From an uncultured Pseudoxanthomonas sp. (lineage in GTDB: Bacteria; Pseudomonadota; Gammaproteobacteria; Xanthomonadales; Xanthomonadaceae), in assembly GCA_937975725.1 (NCBI GenBank), contig CALJUL010000067.1:1-59730 (forward strand): a DNA stretch of 59,730 bases, in the 5' to 3' direction. The notes under the pieces are model-generated. The model searched no databases, was not told where the DNA came from, and saw only the letters and a list, made by a program, of their open reading frames with translations. Of this stretch, positions 30,496 to 39,380 are shown one piece after another. Every line of letters starts with the position of its first letter. Position 1 is the first letter of the stretch. Position numbers and translations under genes: made by a program.

Positions 30496-31773
30496 TCATT
30501 CCTGCTTGTACACGACGCCCTGCTTCATCACGAACTTCACGTCCTCCAGCACCGCCACGTCCTGCAGCGGATCGCCGTCCACGGCGACCAGGTCGGCGTA
30601 GTAGCCGGGCTTGAGCGCGCCGGCCTCCTTCTCGATGCCGAACAGGCGCGCGTTGACCAGCGTGGCCGCGCGGATTGCCTGCAGCGGGGTCATGCCGAAG
30701 CGCACCATGCGCGAGAACTGGCGCGCGTTCTGGCCGTGCGGATAGACGCCGCCGTCGGTGCCGAAGCCCATGGTCGCGCCGGCCTGGTGCGCCTTGCGGA
30801 AGTTCTCGCGCTGGGTGGCGCCGACGCGCCGCTCCTTCTCCAGCGATTCGGGCAGGAAGCCGGCCTTCTCGCCTTCGCCCAGGATGTATTCGGTGTTGTA
30901 GATGTCCATCACCAGCACGGCGCCGTTCTTCTTCGCCAGCGCGATGCCCTCGTCGTCGATGAAGCTGGCGTGCTCGATGGAATCCACCCCGGCCAGCAGC
31001 GCGTTGCGGATGCCGGTGGCGCCGTGCGCGTGCGAGGCCACCTTGCGGCCCAACGCGTGCGCCTCGTCCACCAGCGCCTTCAGTTCTTCCAGCGAGTACT
31101 GCGGCGCGCCCACCTCGGTGCCCTTGGACAGCACCCCGCCGGTGGAGCAGGTCTTGATGAAGTCGGCGCCGAACTTTACGTTCTGGCGCACCTTCTGGCG
31201 CGCGGCCCACGGACCGTCGGCCACGCCCTCGCCCACCGCCTTGTATTCGGCCGGCAACAGGTTGTTGTCGCTGCAATGCCCGCCGGTGATGCCGATGGAC
31301 ACGCCGGCGGCCAGGATGCGCGGGCCTTCCACTTCGCCCGCGGCGACGGCGTCGCGCAGCGCCACGTCGGCATAGCCCGGCGAACCCGGCACGCGCACGG
31401 TGGTGAAGCCGGCCAGCAGCGTGGCGCGGGCGTTCTTCGCGCCCTTCAGCGCGGCGGCGGGCAGCGAGATCGCCAGCCGCCGGTAGCCTTGCAGGTCGGC
31501 GTCGCCGTGCAGGTGGGTGTGCGCGTCCATCAGGCCGGGCAGCACCGTCTTCGCGGACAGGTCGTGCACGGTCGCTCCGGCGGGCACCGGCGTGCTCGCG
31601 GCCGGGCCGATGGCGACGATGCGGGCGTCCTCGATGACGATGGCCTGGTCGGCCAGCAGGCGGCCGGACTCCACGTCCAGCAGGCGGCCCGCCTTGACGT
31701 AGCTGGTGGCGGCGAAGGCGGGCGACGCGGCCAGCGACAGCAGGACGGCGAGCAGGCGCAGCGAAGGAAGCAT
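30496..31773 (-). CDS. Secreted amidohydrolase, Sgx9260/imidazolonepropionase-like
   Basis: A 425-aa metal-dependent hydrolase with a signal peptide (AVLLSLAASPAFAA). Metal site features of the amidohydrolase superfamily are DAHTHLHGD (first His pair), the lysine-containing FIKTCSTGGVLSKG, the histidines in SHAHGATG and SIEHASF, and the aspartate in FGTDGGVYPHG. This set is typical of periplasmic prolidase-like or carboxypeptidase-like amidohydrolases that cleave N-acyl amino acids or Xaa-Pro peptides. The substrate is not clear. Confidence 0.88.
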   Translation of the reverse strand: MLPSLRLLAVLLSLAASPAFAATSYVKAGRLLDVESGRLLADQAIVIEDARIVAIGPAASTPVPAGATVHDLSAKTVLPGLMDAHTHLHGDADLQGYRRLAISLPAAALKGAKNARATLLAGFTTVRVPGSPGYADVALRDAVAAGEVEGPRILAAGVSIGITGGHCSDNNLLPAEYKAVGEGVADGPWAARQKVRQNVKFGADFIKTCSTGGVLSKGTEVGAPQYSLEELKALVDEAHALGRKVASHAHGATGIRNALLAGVDSIEHASFIDDEGIALAKKNGAVLVMDIYNTEYILGEGEKAGFLPESLEKERRVGATQRENFRKAHQAGATMGFGTDGGVYPHGQNARQFSRMVRFGMTPLQAIRAATLVNARLFGIEKEAGALKPGYYADLVAVDGDPLQDVAVLEDVKFVMKQGVVYKQE

Positions 31774-31862
31774 CGGGACTCCGGACAGATCGATCGGGAC
31801 CGCGAGACTCTAGCAGGGGTTCGTCCGGCCGCCCACGCCATCCCTGGCTGCATGCGCCTGCG

Positions 31863-31890
31863 TTGCAGGAGCGGCTTCAGCCGCGACCGG
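31863..31890 (+). repeat. REP variant, single copy
   Basis: Reads GCAGGAGCGGCTTCAGCCGC followed by GACCGG: the REP core with GGCTTCAGCC as its palindrome and GCAG in place of GTAG. It lies between the amidohydrolase and aldo/keto reductase genes. Confidence 0.7.
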
Positions 31891-31947
31891 GTGCAGGCCG
31901 GGTCGGAGACTGGCCGAAAGACGCAGAGGCCAAAGCCCCCACCAGGG

Positions 31948-32982
31948 TCACACCGGCGTGGGGTTGCGGTACTTGAAGCCGGCCTGGTGCCAGTAGGGAT
32001 AGGGCTTGGGCCGCGCGCTGGCGGCGTCCAGCCTGGCCACCTGCTCCGGGCTCAGCTTCCAGCCCACGGCACCCAGGTTCTGCCGCAACTGCTCCTCGTT
32101 GCGCGCGCCGATCACCACGGTGCTGACGGTGGGCCGTTGCAGCAGCCAGTTCAGCGCGACCTGCGGGATGGTCCTGCCGGTTTCCCGCGCGACCTCGTCC
32201 AGCGCGTCCACCACGTCGTAGAGATGGTCCAGGTCCACCTGCGGGCCGGCGTCCTGCGCGGCCTGGGATTGCAGGCGGCTGGTCTCCGGCAGCGGCTGGC
32301 CGCGGCGGATCCGCCCGGTCAGGCGGCCCCAGCCCAGCGGGCTCCACACCACCGCACCCACGCCCTGGTCGGCGGCCAGCGGCATCAGCTCCCATTCGTA
32401 GTCGCGGCCGACCAGCGAGTAGTACGCCTGGTGCGCCACGTAGCGCGTCCAGCCGCGACGGTCGGCGGCAGCCAGCGACTTCATCAGGTGCCAGCCGGAG
32501 AAGTTGGACACGCCCAGGTAGCGGATCTTGCCGGCGCGGACCAGGGTGTCGAGGGTGGACAGCACTTCCTCCACCGGCGTGCGCGCGTCGAAGCCGTGCA
32601 ACTGGAACAGGTCGATGTAGTCGGTGCCCAGGCGCGCGAGCGCGGCGTCCACGGCGTTGATGAGGTGGTGGCGCGAGGACCCCACCTGGTTCTCGCCCTC
32701 GCCGAAGCGGAACGTCGCCTTGGTGGACAGGATGATCGCGTCGCGCGGGCGGCCCTTGATCGCCTCGCCCAGGATGGATTCGGCGGCGCCCTTGGAATAC
32801 ACGTCGGCGCTGTCGAACATGTTGAGGCCGGCGTCGAGGCAGATGTCGACCAGCCGCCGCGCTTCGGCCACGTCGGTGCTGCCCCAGGCGCTGAACAGCG
32901 CGCCCTGGCCGCCGAAGGTGCCGGTGCCGAAGGACAGCGCGGGCACGCGGAAGCCGGACGCGCCGAGGTAACGGTATTCCAT
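31948..32982 (-). CDS. Aldo/keto reductase
   Basis: A 344-aa NADPH-dependent TIM-barrel reductase. The catalytic tetrad is visible as D and Y in FDSADVYSKG, K in ILSTKATF and H in LFQLHGFD. The cofactor loop is VVIGARNEEQLRQNL near the C-terminus. It resembles YajO/potassium-channel-beta-like members. The ATG at 32982 begins MEYRYLGASGF, the usual family start, with CCGGAG upstream. The substrate is unknown. Confidence 0.93.
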   Translation of the reverse strand: MEYRYLGASGFRVPALSFGTGTFGGQGALFSAWGSTDVAEARRLVDICLDAGLNMFDSADVYSKGAAESILGEAIKGRPRDAIILSTKATFRFGEGENQVGSSRHHLINAVDAALARLGTDYIDLFQLHGFDARTPVEEVLSTLDTLVRAGKIRYLGVSNFSGWHLMKSLAAADRRGWTRYVAHQAYYSLVGRDYEWELMPLAADQGVGAVVWSPLGWGRLTGRIRRGQPLPETSRLQSQAAQDAGPQVDLDHLYDVVDALDEVARETGRTIPQVALNWLLQRPTVSTVVIGARNEEQLRQNLGAVGWKLSPEQVARLDAASARPKPYPYWHQAGFKYRNPTPV

Positions 32983-33201
32983 GGGGGGACTCCGGAAAGT
33001 GGGAGGCGGTATTGCACTGCCGGCGCGGCATGCCGGCAACCCCGCGTTCGGAATGCTGCGTTGCCTGCGCTCCGTCCGCCGCGCCGGGTGGCGAGCATGA
33101 ACCGACGGTGAGCCGATGCCCCGCCGCGGCGGCGTGCGCGTTGTGGCCCACCGGCGGCAGGCGCAGAATCCGGGCACAGGGATTTCAATCAGGAGTCCGC
33201 C

Positions 33202-33774
33202 ATGAAGAAGATGCCTTCCATCGTGCTCGGCGCCGCCGTGGCGCTGGCCATCGCGTTGCCGGCGGCGGCCCGCCAGAGCAACGTCACCGATCCGGACGCC
33301 CCCCGCAGCGTGCCCGCCGACGGCGGCGCGGTGAACGTGCAGTGGACCGATCCGGCCAAGTTCAGCGAGATCAAGTTCAGCGGTAACCGCTGGGAATCCC
33401 AGCGCGGCGACTGGGTCGCGCAACTGGCGCAATACCTGCGCGACCGTTCCGGCCAGCAGTTGGCGCGCGGCCAGACCCTGGACGTGACCATCACCGACAT
33501 CGACCGCGCCGGGCGCTACGAGCCCACCACCCGCGTGGACATGCAGAACGTGCGGATCGTCAAGGATATCTATCCGCCGCGGATCACCCTGGACTTCACC
33601 CTCAAGGGCGCCGACGGCCAGGTGCTGGCCCAGGGCGAGCGCAAGCTGGTCGACCACGGCTTCCTGATGGGCTCCAACCTCAACGACCACGATCCGCTGC
33701 GTTACGAGAAGCGCATGATCGACGACTGGGTGCGCCGGGAATTCCGCGCCAACACGCTCTCCGCCACGCCCTGA
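33202..33774 (+). CDS. Periplasmic DUF3016 protein
   Basis: A 190-aa secreted protein with signal peptide to about residue 23 (ALPAAARQ). Motifs are VQWTDPAKFSEIK, the DRSGQQLARGQTLDVTITDID stretch in its shorter form TDIDRAGRYEP, and IYPPRITLDF, matching DUF3016, a family of unknown function common in Gammaproteobacteria. AGGAG precedes the ATG by six bases. A strong terminator lies 24 bp downstream, so it is monocistronic. Confidence 0.88.
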   Translation: MKKMPSIVLGAAVALAIALPAAARQSNVTDPDAPRSVPADGGAVNVQWTDPAKFSEIKFSGNRWESQRGDWVAQLAQYLRDRSGQQLARGQTLDVTITDIDRAGRYEPTTRVDMQNVRIVKDIYPPRITLDFTLKGADGQVLAQGERKLVDHGFLMGSNLNDHDPLRYEKRMIDDWVRREFRANTLSATP

Positions 33775-33797
33775 ACCGGGCGCGGGCGCAACCGCGC

Positions 33798-33835
33798 AAG
33801 GCCGCCCGCAGTCCGCTGCCGGCGGCCTTCTGTTT
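33798..33835 (+). terminator. Intrinsic terminator after the DUF3016 gene
   Basis: AAGGCCGCC (33798-33806) pairs with GGCGGCCTT (33821-33829), followed by CTGTTT. Confidence 0.75.
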
Positions 33836-33901
33836 GCGCGCGCGCCTTGCATCGCGCGCACCGCGCCACCATCCCTTGCGAAACCGCTCCGGGAGCCCGC
33901 C

Positions 33902-34366
33902 ATGACCGCCTTCGACCTGACCCCTCCCACCGCCGCGCAGCGCGACACCCTGGCCGCGGTGCTGAGCGAGGAGGAGCGCCGCGTGCTGCTGCAGCACGGC
34001 ACCGAGGCACCGTTCTGCGGTGTATTCCTGGACAACAAGCTGGACGGCGTCTACACCTGCCGGCTGTGCGGACTGCCGCTGTTCCGCTCAGGCGCCAAGT
34101 TCGACTCGGGCACCGGCTGGCCCAGTTTCTTCGCGCCCGTCGACGAGGCGCACGTCGGCCGCATCCGCGACACCAGCCACGGGATGATCCGCACCGAGAT
34201 CGTCTGCGCGCGCTGCGGCAGCCACCTGGGCCACGTTTTCCCCGACGGCCCGCCGCCGACCGGCGAGCGCCATTGCCTCAATTCGGTATCGCTGGGCTTC
34301 ACCCGCCATGGCGAACCGCTGCCGGACCCGCTGCACCGCGGCGGCGCGGAAGCGCAGCCGGCCTGA
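33902..34366 (+). CDS. msrB: Peptide-methionine (R)-S-oxide reductase
   Basis: A 154-aa MsrB repairing methionine-R-sulfoxide. Zinc is held by C53/C56 (CRLC) and C102/C105 (CARC). The catalytic cysteine is C125 in RHCLNSVSLGF, and the GTGWPSFF substrate loop is present. There is no signal peptide, so it acts in the cytosol. It is monocistronic, between the DUF3016 terminator and zntB. Confidence 0.96.
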   Translation: MTAFDLTPPTAAQRDTLAAVLSEEERRVLLQHGTEAPFCGVFLDNKLDGVYTCRLCGLPLFRSGAKFDSGTGWPSFFAPVDEAHVGRIRDTSHGMIRTEIVCARCGSHLGHVFPDGPPPTGERHCLNSVSLGFTRHGEPLPDPLHRGGAEAQPA

Positions 34367-34502
34367 GCCCGGCCGGCAACGGACCGGCCACGGCAGGCGA
34401 ACCGCGGCGACCGCCACCGGCTGTCATATGACCGGCATGTTGCGGCGCTAGGCTGGGCGTCATCGAACGGCCGCCCCGCCGTCGCACGCCTGCAACCTGC
34501 CC

Positions 34503-35555
34503 ATGCTCGTCGAAACCCCAGGTGCCTCTCCGTTCTCCGGCCTGCCCGGCGTGCTCTGGGCCTATCGTTTCGATGCGGAAGGGCGCGGCGAAGCGCTGGC
34601 ACCGGAAACCGGCGGCGCGCCGGCGCTGCACGCCATCGCGGCGGCCTCGTCGTGGCTGTGGCTGCACGTCAACCTCAGCGACGCGCGCAGTGCGCAGGTG
34701 GTTGCGCAGTTGCCGGCCCCGGAAGACGCCCGCGCGGCGCTGCTGTCGCCGGACACTTACGTCAACCTGCAACTCGACGACGGCGTGGCCTGCGGCGTGT
34801 TCGCCGACTGGGTGCACCAGCGCGGCGTCGATCCGGCCGCCGAAAGCCTGCCGCGCGACGAGGACGGCGCCGGCTGGCTGCATTTCCTGCTGGGCGACCG
34901 CCTGCTGGTCACCGCACGGCGGCAAGCGCTGCGCTCGGTCGAATCGGCGCGACGGCAAGCCGCGCAGGGCGTGCGCTTCGCTTCGCCGGTGCGGTTGCTG
35001 GAAACCGTCACCGACCATTTCGCCGACACGCTGGAACGCGCCACCGACGGTCTGTCCGCGCGCCTGGACCGCATCGAGGACCGCGTGCTGGCCGACAGCA
35101 TAGGCGAGGAGCGCCGCGACCTGGCGCAACTGCGCCATCAGGCCGTGCGCCTGCACCGCCCACTGACCGCGATGCGGCGCGTGCTCAGGCAGTTCGAGCA
35201 GCGCCACCCGGCGGAGGCCGAACACGAGCTGCTGGCGGCGGTGGCGCGGCTCAACCAGCGCTTCGACGACCTTGACGGCGACGTCGGCACGTTGCAGGAG
35301 CGCGCACGCCTGTTGCAGGACGAGGTGGCCGCCAAGCTGGCCGAGCGCACCAACCGCCATCTCTACGTGCTGTCGATGATCACCGCGCTGCTGCTGCCAC
35401 CCAGCCTGGTGGCGGGCGTGTTCGGCATGAACCTGTCCGGCCTGCCGTTCGCCGCCAGCGCGCACGGCGTGGCGTTCGCCCTGCTGCTCGGTGCGGCGTC
35501 GAGCGTGGCGGTCTACCTGGTGCTGCGCCGCATGGGCGTGGCGCGCTCTACCTAG
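34503..35555 (+). CDS. zntB: Zinc/magnesium transporter, CorA superfamily (ZntB-like)
   Basis: A 350-aa pentameric channel subunit: an N-terminal cytosolic alpha/beta domain, a long helix (about residues 165-290, with DRIEDRVLADS and repeated hydrophobic heptads), and two C-terminal helices with the pore signature GMN in GVFGMNLSGLP. GMN is followed by LSGLP, as in ZntB, where CorA has MNFE-type continuations. It therefore probably moves zinc or other divalent cations. No metal-responsive site was seen upstream. Confidence 0.88.
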   Translation: MLVETPGASPFSGLPGVLWAYRFDAEGRGEALAPETGGAPALHAIAAASSWLWLHVNLSDARSAQVVAQLPAPEDARAALLSPDTYVNLQLDDGVACGVFADWVHQRGVDPAAESLPRDEDGAGWLHFLLGDRLLVTARRQALRSVESARRQAAQGVRFASPVRLLETVTDHFADTLERATDGLSARLDRIEDRVLADSIGEERRDLAQLRHQAVRLHRPLTAMRRVLRQFEQRHPAEAEHELLAAVARLNQRFDDLDGDVGTLQERARLLQDEVAAKLAERTNRHLYVLSMITALLLPPSLVAGVFGMNLSGLPFAASAHGVAFALLLGAASSVAVYLVLRRMGVARST

Positions 35556-35621
35556 GCTCTGCAGGGTTCGGGCGAGCATTCCGGCCGCGGCGACGGAAGC
35601 CCGCGCTATCCTAGCGGCCTG

Positions 35622-36395
35622 ATGACGCTTCCCTTCCGTGCCGCCACCCGCTACGTCACGCCGCTGCGCGAAGGCGGTTCGATGCCGGCCGTGGTCGAGG
35701 CCGACGACGACGGCCTGTACGTGCTCAAGTTCCGCGGCGCCGGCCAGGGGCCGAAGGCGCTAGTCGCCGAGCTGGTCTGCGGCGGGCTGGCGAAGGCGCT
35801 GGGGCTGCCGATGCCCGAGCTGGCGCTGATGGAACTGGACCCGGCGCTGGCGCGCACCGAGGGCGATCCGGAGATCCAGGACCTGATCAAGGCCAGCGCG
35901 GGCCTCAACCTGGCGATGGACTACCTGCCCGGCGCGGTCAACTTCGATCCGGTGGCCGAACAACCCGATCCGGACCTGGCCTCGCGCATCGTCTGGTTCG
36001 ACGCCTTCGTCAGCAACGTCGACCGCACCGCGCGCAACACCAACCTGCTGGTGTGGCACCGGCGGCTGTACCTGATCGACCACGGCGCGGCGCTGTATTT
36101 CCACCATGGCTGGGACGGCGACACGTCCGGCGCCGGCAAGCCCTTCCCGCTGATCCGCGACCACGTGCTGCTGCGCCGGGCCGAGTGCATCGCTGACATC
36201 GATGCGGACATGGCGGCACGGCTACGGGGCGGCGTCGTGCACGACGTGGTGGCGCAGGTGCCGGATGCCTGGCTGCAAGGCCCGGACGCGTTCGGCGATC
36301 CGGCGACGCAGCGCGCAGCCTACGTGGATTATCTGGAACGGCGGCTGGCGCAGCGCGAAGGCTTCGTGCAGGAGGCGATCCGTGCGCGCGCATGA
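35622..36395 (+). CDS. HipA-like kinase domain protein
   Basis: A 257-aa protein of the short HipA-like (HipA_2) family, without the N-terminal HipA subdomain and without a hipB partner. Kinase-like motifs are YVLKFRGAGQGPKALVAEL with the ATP-binding lysine, VSNVDRTARNTNLLV as the catalytic loop, and LIDHGAALYF in place of the usual metal-binding DFD. Its gene overlaps the next one by 14 bp. The frequent pairing with DUF3037 suggests one function, still unknown. Confidence 0.85.
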   Translation: MTLPFRAATRYVTPLREGGSMPAVVEADDDGLYVLKFRGAGQGPKALVAELVCGGLAKALGLPMPELALMELDPALARTEGDPEIQDLIKASAGLNLAMDYLPGAVNFDPVAEQPDPDLASRIVWFDAFVSNVDRTARNTNLLVWHRRLYLIDHGAALYFHHGWDGDTSGAGKPFPLIRDHVLLRRAECIADIDADMAARLRGGVVHDVVAQVPDAWLQGPDAFGDPATQRAAYVDYLERRLAQREGFVQEAIRARA

Positions 36396-36786
36396 CACCT
36401 ACGACTACGCGGTGATCCGGGTGGTGCCGCGGGTGGAGCGCGAGGAGTTCGTCAACGTCGGTGTCATCCTGTCGTGCGAGCGCGCAGACTTCCTGGAGGC
36501 GCGCATCGAACTGGACGAAGCGCGCCTGCGCGCGCTGGACCCGGGCCTGGACATCGACGCGCTGCGCCGCCACCTGGACACCATCCCCGCGATCTGCCGC
36601 GGCGGCGAGGCCGCCGCGCCGATCGGCCTGCTGCCGCCACGCGCGCGCTTCCACTGGCTCACCGCCAGGCGCAGTTCCATCATCCAGACCTCGCCCGTGC
36701 ACATGGGCAAGTGCGGCGACCTGCCGGCCACGCTGGAACACCTGATGGAACGCATGGTGCGCACGCCGAAGGGCGCGGCCGGATGA
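36382..36786 (+). CDS. DUF3037 protein
   Basis: A 134-aa protein starting VRAHDTYDYAVIRVVPRVER from a GTG at 36382, with GGAGG six bases upstream inside the HipA-like gene. FVNVGVILSCERADFLEARI and SSIIQTSPVHMG are the family-typical segments. It overlaps its upstream neighbour by 14 bp and its downstream neighbour by 4 bp, so all three are translated from one message. Function is unknown. Confidence 0.87.
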   Translation: MRAHDTYDYAVIRVVPRVEREEFVNVGVILSCERADFLEARIELDEARLRALDPGLDIDALRRHLDTIPAICRGGEAAAPIGLLPPRARFHWLTARRSSIIQTSPVHMGKCGDLPATLEHLMERMVRTPKGAAG

Positions 36787-37076
36787 CCGTCTACGTCGAC
36801 GACGCCGTCACGCTGTGGCGCGGGCGCCGCTGGGCGCACCTGATGGCCGACACCCTGGACGAACTCGACGCGATGGCCGCGCGCCTGGGCCTGCCCCGGC
36901 GCGCGTTGCAGGACAAGCGCAGCGGCGTGCACTACGACCTGGACGAAGCGCTGCGCGAGCAGGCGTTGCGACTGGGCGCGGTCGCCATCTCGCGCCACCG
37001 CGATCGCGAGCAGGTGCGCGCGGTGATCCGCACCGCACGCGCGCAATGGAGCGGGCTGGCGGATCCGCAGCAATGA
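36783..37076 (+). CDS. DUF4031 protein
   Basis: A 97-aa protein starting MTVYVDDAVTLWRGRRWAHL, the family signature, with HYDLDEALREQALRLGA later. The ATG overlaps the DUF3037 stop (ATGA). Function unknown; members are small, perhaps nucleotide-binding. It closes the HipA-like/DUF3037/DUF4031 operon before a hairpin terminator. Confidence 0.85.
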   Translation: MTVYVDDAVTLWRGRRWAHLMADTLDELDAMAARLGLPRRALQDKRSGVHYDLDEALREQALRLGAVAISRHRDREQVRAVIRTARAQWSGLADPQQ

Positions 37077-37081
37077 AACGA

Positions 37082-37108
37082 CGAAGGGCGGCTCGCGGCC
37101 GCCCTTCG
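37082..37108. terminator. Bidirectional hairpin between convergent genes
   Basis: CGAAGGGCGGC (37082-37092) pairs with GCCGCCCTTCG (37098-37108) through loop TCGCG. No T-tract follows on the plus strand, so it may act with Rho, or mainly protect the mRNA ends of the convergent DUF4031 and M56 genes. Confidence 0.55.
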
Positions 37109-37129
37109 CCTACCGTGCCGGCAATCCGA

Positions 37130-38971
37130 TCAGAGCCGCTGCGCGGCCCCGCTGCGGATCGCGGCGGCCTGCAGGCGCGCCATCTCGCGCGCCGCCGCCT
37201 CGGTGGCGGCCGCCTGCTGCCTGGCCAGGGTTTCCTGCTTGCGCGCGAGCGGAACCTGCTGGCGCGCCAGTTCTTCCTGCTGACGGGCCAGGCGCTCCTG
37301 CTCCTGCGACAACGCCTGCATGCGCCGGTCGAACCCGGCCTCCTGCGCCGCACTGGCGCTCGCCTGCTGCGCGCGCAGCGCCTGTTCGGCGTGCTGCGCC
37401 GCCATGCGGGCGCCCAGGTCGCCCTGCTGCTGGCCCAGCGCGCCCTGGCGCTCGCCCAGCCTGCCCTGCTGTTCGCCCAGGGCACCCTGGCGCTCGCCGA
37501 GCGCGGACACTTCGGCGTACACCGCCTTGGCGCGGGCGATCAGCGCGCGGTCGCGCACCACGTACTGCTGGCCGTCCTTGCGCATCCACAGCAGCGGTTC
37601 GCCGCCCTGCTGCAACGCCTTGGCGGTCCGGATGTCGTCGTGGCTGCCAGCCATGCTGATCCCGTCGCCGTCGATGAGCACGTAGGCATCGTGGCGGCCG
37701 TTGTCGCTGTCCGTGAGGACCATGTGCCCGTTCACGGTCATCGCTGCGGCGCCCTGCGGCGGCGCGGGCGGTGCCGGGGGCGTGGCGGGTGGCGCCGGCG
37801 GAGCCGCGGGTGCGGGCGGCGCGGGCAGGGCCGGGGCCTGCGCCACCACGACGGGCGGCGGCACCGGGGCGGCCTTGGGCGCAGCGGCGGGAAGCGCCTT
37901 CGGCGCCGCTATGGCGCCTGGCACCTGCATCGCGACCGGCGCGGTGGGGGCAACGGGCGCGCTACGGGCGACGACGCGGTAGGGCAGCGCGCCCAGCGCC
38001 ACGACGCCGACGACCAGCGCCAGTGCGCCGGCGCGCAGGGGGGAAGCGGTGTGCTGCAGCATGAGCAGTCTCCTCTTGAGCATGCGGAACGTGGGGGAAG
38101 CGCCCGCCAATGCGGGCGTCGGTGCCGCGGCGACGCCGAGCTTCACCAGCAGGCGCCCGTAGTCGTGCGGCGTGTGGTCGCGACAGGCCAGCACGGCCGC
38201 GTCGCAGGCGGCTTCGCGGGCCAGGCCGTATTCGCGCGCGGCCAGGTGCGCGGCCGGGTGGAAGAAGAACAGGTGCTGGGCGAGCGCGGGCATGGCGCCC
38301 CACCACAGGTCGCGGCGTTGCAGGTGGGCGAGCTCGTGGTGCAGGGCCATGCGCAAGTCGCTGTCCGGCATGCCGTCGCCCAGGTGCGCGGGCAGCAGCA
38401 GCACCGGCCGCCAGGGGCGCGCCAGCAGCGGCGATTCGATGCCGTCGCCGATGCGCAGTTCCGGCAGGCGCGCGATGCTCATGCGCCGGCCGAGCGCGGC
38501 ATAGGCGTCGCGCACGGCCGCGGCTTCACAGGTCCGCGAGCGGGCGATCAGTCCATGCAGCTTTCGGCCCTGGCGCAGCGTGTTCGCCAGCATCGCCGCC
38601 ACGCCGGCCAGCCAGGCCGCCAGCAACAGCGTGCGCGCATCGAACGCAGGCCCGGCTGAAAGCGCGGGCGCCACGACCGGCAGGGTGGCGGCAGCCAATA
38701 CCTGCGCGCCCTGCGCCTGCGCCTGCGGCACGATGGCCAGCGCGTCCGGCGCGGGTGCGACTGGCAGCAGCGGCAGGCCGACCGGCACGGTCCAGACCAG
38801 GCCCAGCACCATCTGCGCGGCCACCAGCCACCACAGCCAGCAGCGCGTGCGCGCATCCAGCCGCGGCAGGTAGCGGCACAGCACCCACACCAGCGCGGCC
38901 AATGCCAGCGATTGCAGGCCGGTGGCGGCCAGGCGCGACAGCACGCCGTCGACGAATGCACCCATGTCCAT
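37130..38971 (-). CDS. BlaR1-like M56 peptidase with C-terminal coiled coil and heptapeptide repeats
   Basis: A 613-aa membrane zinc protease. Helices span the first ~120 residues, and the M56 catalytic motif is H212-E213-x-x-H216 in HHELAHLQRR. A Pro/Ala-rich periplasmic linker (about 370-410) follows. The C-terminal half holds a HDAYVLIDGDGISMAG region and then five tandem seven-residue units of the form LGERQGA (residues 491-525) and a long Gln/Arg-rich coiled coil. No penicillin-binding sensor domain is present. It starts one base after the blaI stop with AAGGAGG upstream, so it is coupled to the repressor. It should cleave BlaI on an envelope signal. Confidence 0.88.
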   Translation of the reverse strand: MDMGAFVDGVLSRLAATGLQSLALAALVWVLCRYLPRLDARTRCWLWWLVAAQMVLGLVWTVPVGLPLLPVAPAPDALAIVPQAQAQGAQVLAAATLPVVAPALSAGPAFDARTLLLAAWLAGVAAMLANTLRQGRKLHGLIARSRTCEAAAVRDAYAALGRRMSIARLPELRIGDGIESPLLARPWRPVLLLPAHLGDGMPDSDLRMALHHELAHLQRRDLWWGAMPALAQHLFFFHPAAHLAAREYGLAREAACDAAVLACRDHTPHDYGRLLVKLGVAAAPTPALAGASPTFRMLKRRLLMLQHTASPLRAGALALVVGVVALGALPYRVVARSAPVAPTAPVAMQVPGAIAAPKALPAAAPKAAPVPPPVVVAQAPALPAPPAPAAPPAPPATPPAPPAPPQGAAAMTVNGHMVLTDSDNGRHDAYVLIDGDGISMAGSHDDIRTAKALQQGGEPLLWMRKDGQQYVVRDRALIARAKAVYAEVSALGERQGALGEQQGRLGERQGALGQQQGDLGARMAAQHAEQALRAQQASASAAQEAGFDRRMQALSQEQERLARQQEELARQQVPLARKQETLARQQAAATEAAAREMARLQAAAIRSGAAQRL

Positions 38972-38972
38972 G

Positions 38973-39368
38973 TCAGCCCTCCTTGCGCCGCGCCTGCAGG
39001 TCGGCGACCAGCGCCTCCAGCTCGGCCAGTTCACCGTCGCTCACTTCGGTGCGCTGCGACATCCAGGCCACGAACGGCGACAGCGAACCCTGCAGGGTCT
39101 TCTCGACGAAGCTGCCCACCGCGCTGCGCATCACGTCGTCGGGCTGCGCCGACGGCGCGTAGCGGTAGACGCCGGCCACCTGGCGGCGACGCAGGTAGTG
39201 CTTGGCGCGCAGGCGCTCCATCATCGTCAGCACGGTGGACCGGGCCAGGCCGCGCGGCTCGCCGAAGGCGGCGGCCACTTCGCCGACGCTGGCTTCGCCG
39301 TGCTCGGACAGGTGCTGGAGCAGCGCCAGTTCCTGGTCGCCGATGGACTTGCGGGACTTGCCGGGCAT
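38973..39368 (-). CDS. blaI: BlaI/MecI-family transcriptional repressor
   Basis: A 131-aa winged-helix repressor starting MPGKSRKSIGDQELALLQHL with the recognition segment RSTVLTMMERLRAKHYLRRR. The C-terminal dimerisation helix (about 85-125) contains the region cut by M56 proteases. The M56 gene follows after one base. Paired operators lie just upstream at 39381-39423. The function of the regulon here is unknown; no beta-lactamase gene is in the window. Confidence 0.92.
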   Translation of the reverse strand: MPGKSRKSIGDQELALLQHLSEHGEASVGEVAAAFGEPRGLARSTVLTMMERLRAKHYLRRRQVAGVYRYAPSAQPDDVMRSAVGSFVEKTLQGSLSPFVAWMSQRTEVSDGELAELEALVADLQARRKEG

Positions 39369-39380
39369 GGATCACCTCAT

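Noticed and set aside
38973..39368. A beta-lactam resistance cassette
   Set aside because: The BlaI/M56 pair is present but there is no beta-lactamase gene nearby and the M56 protein lacks a penicillin-binding sensor domain.
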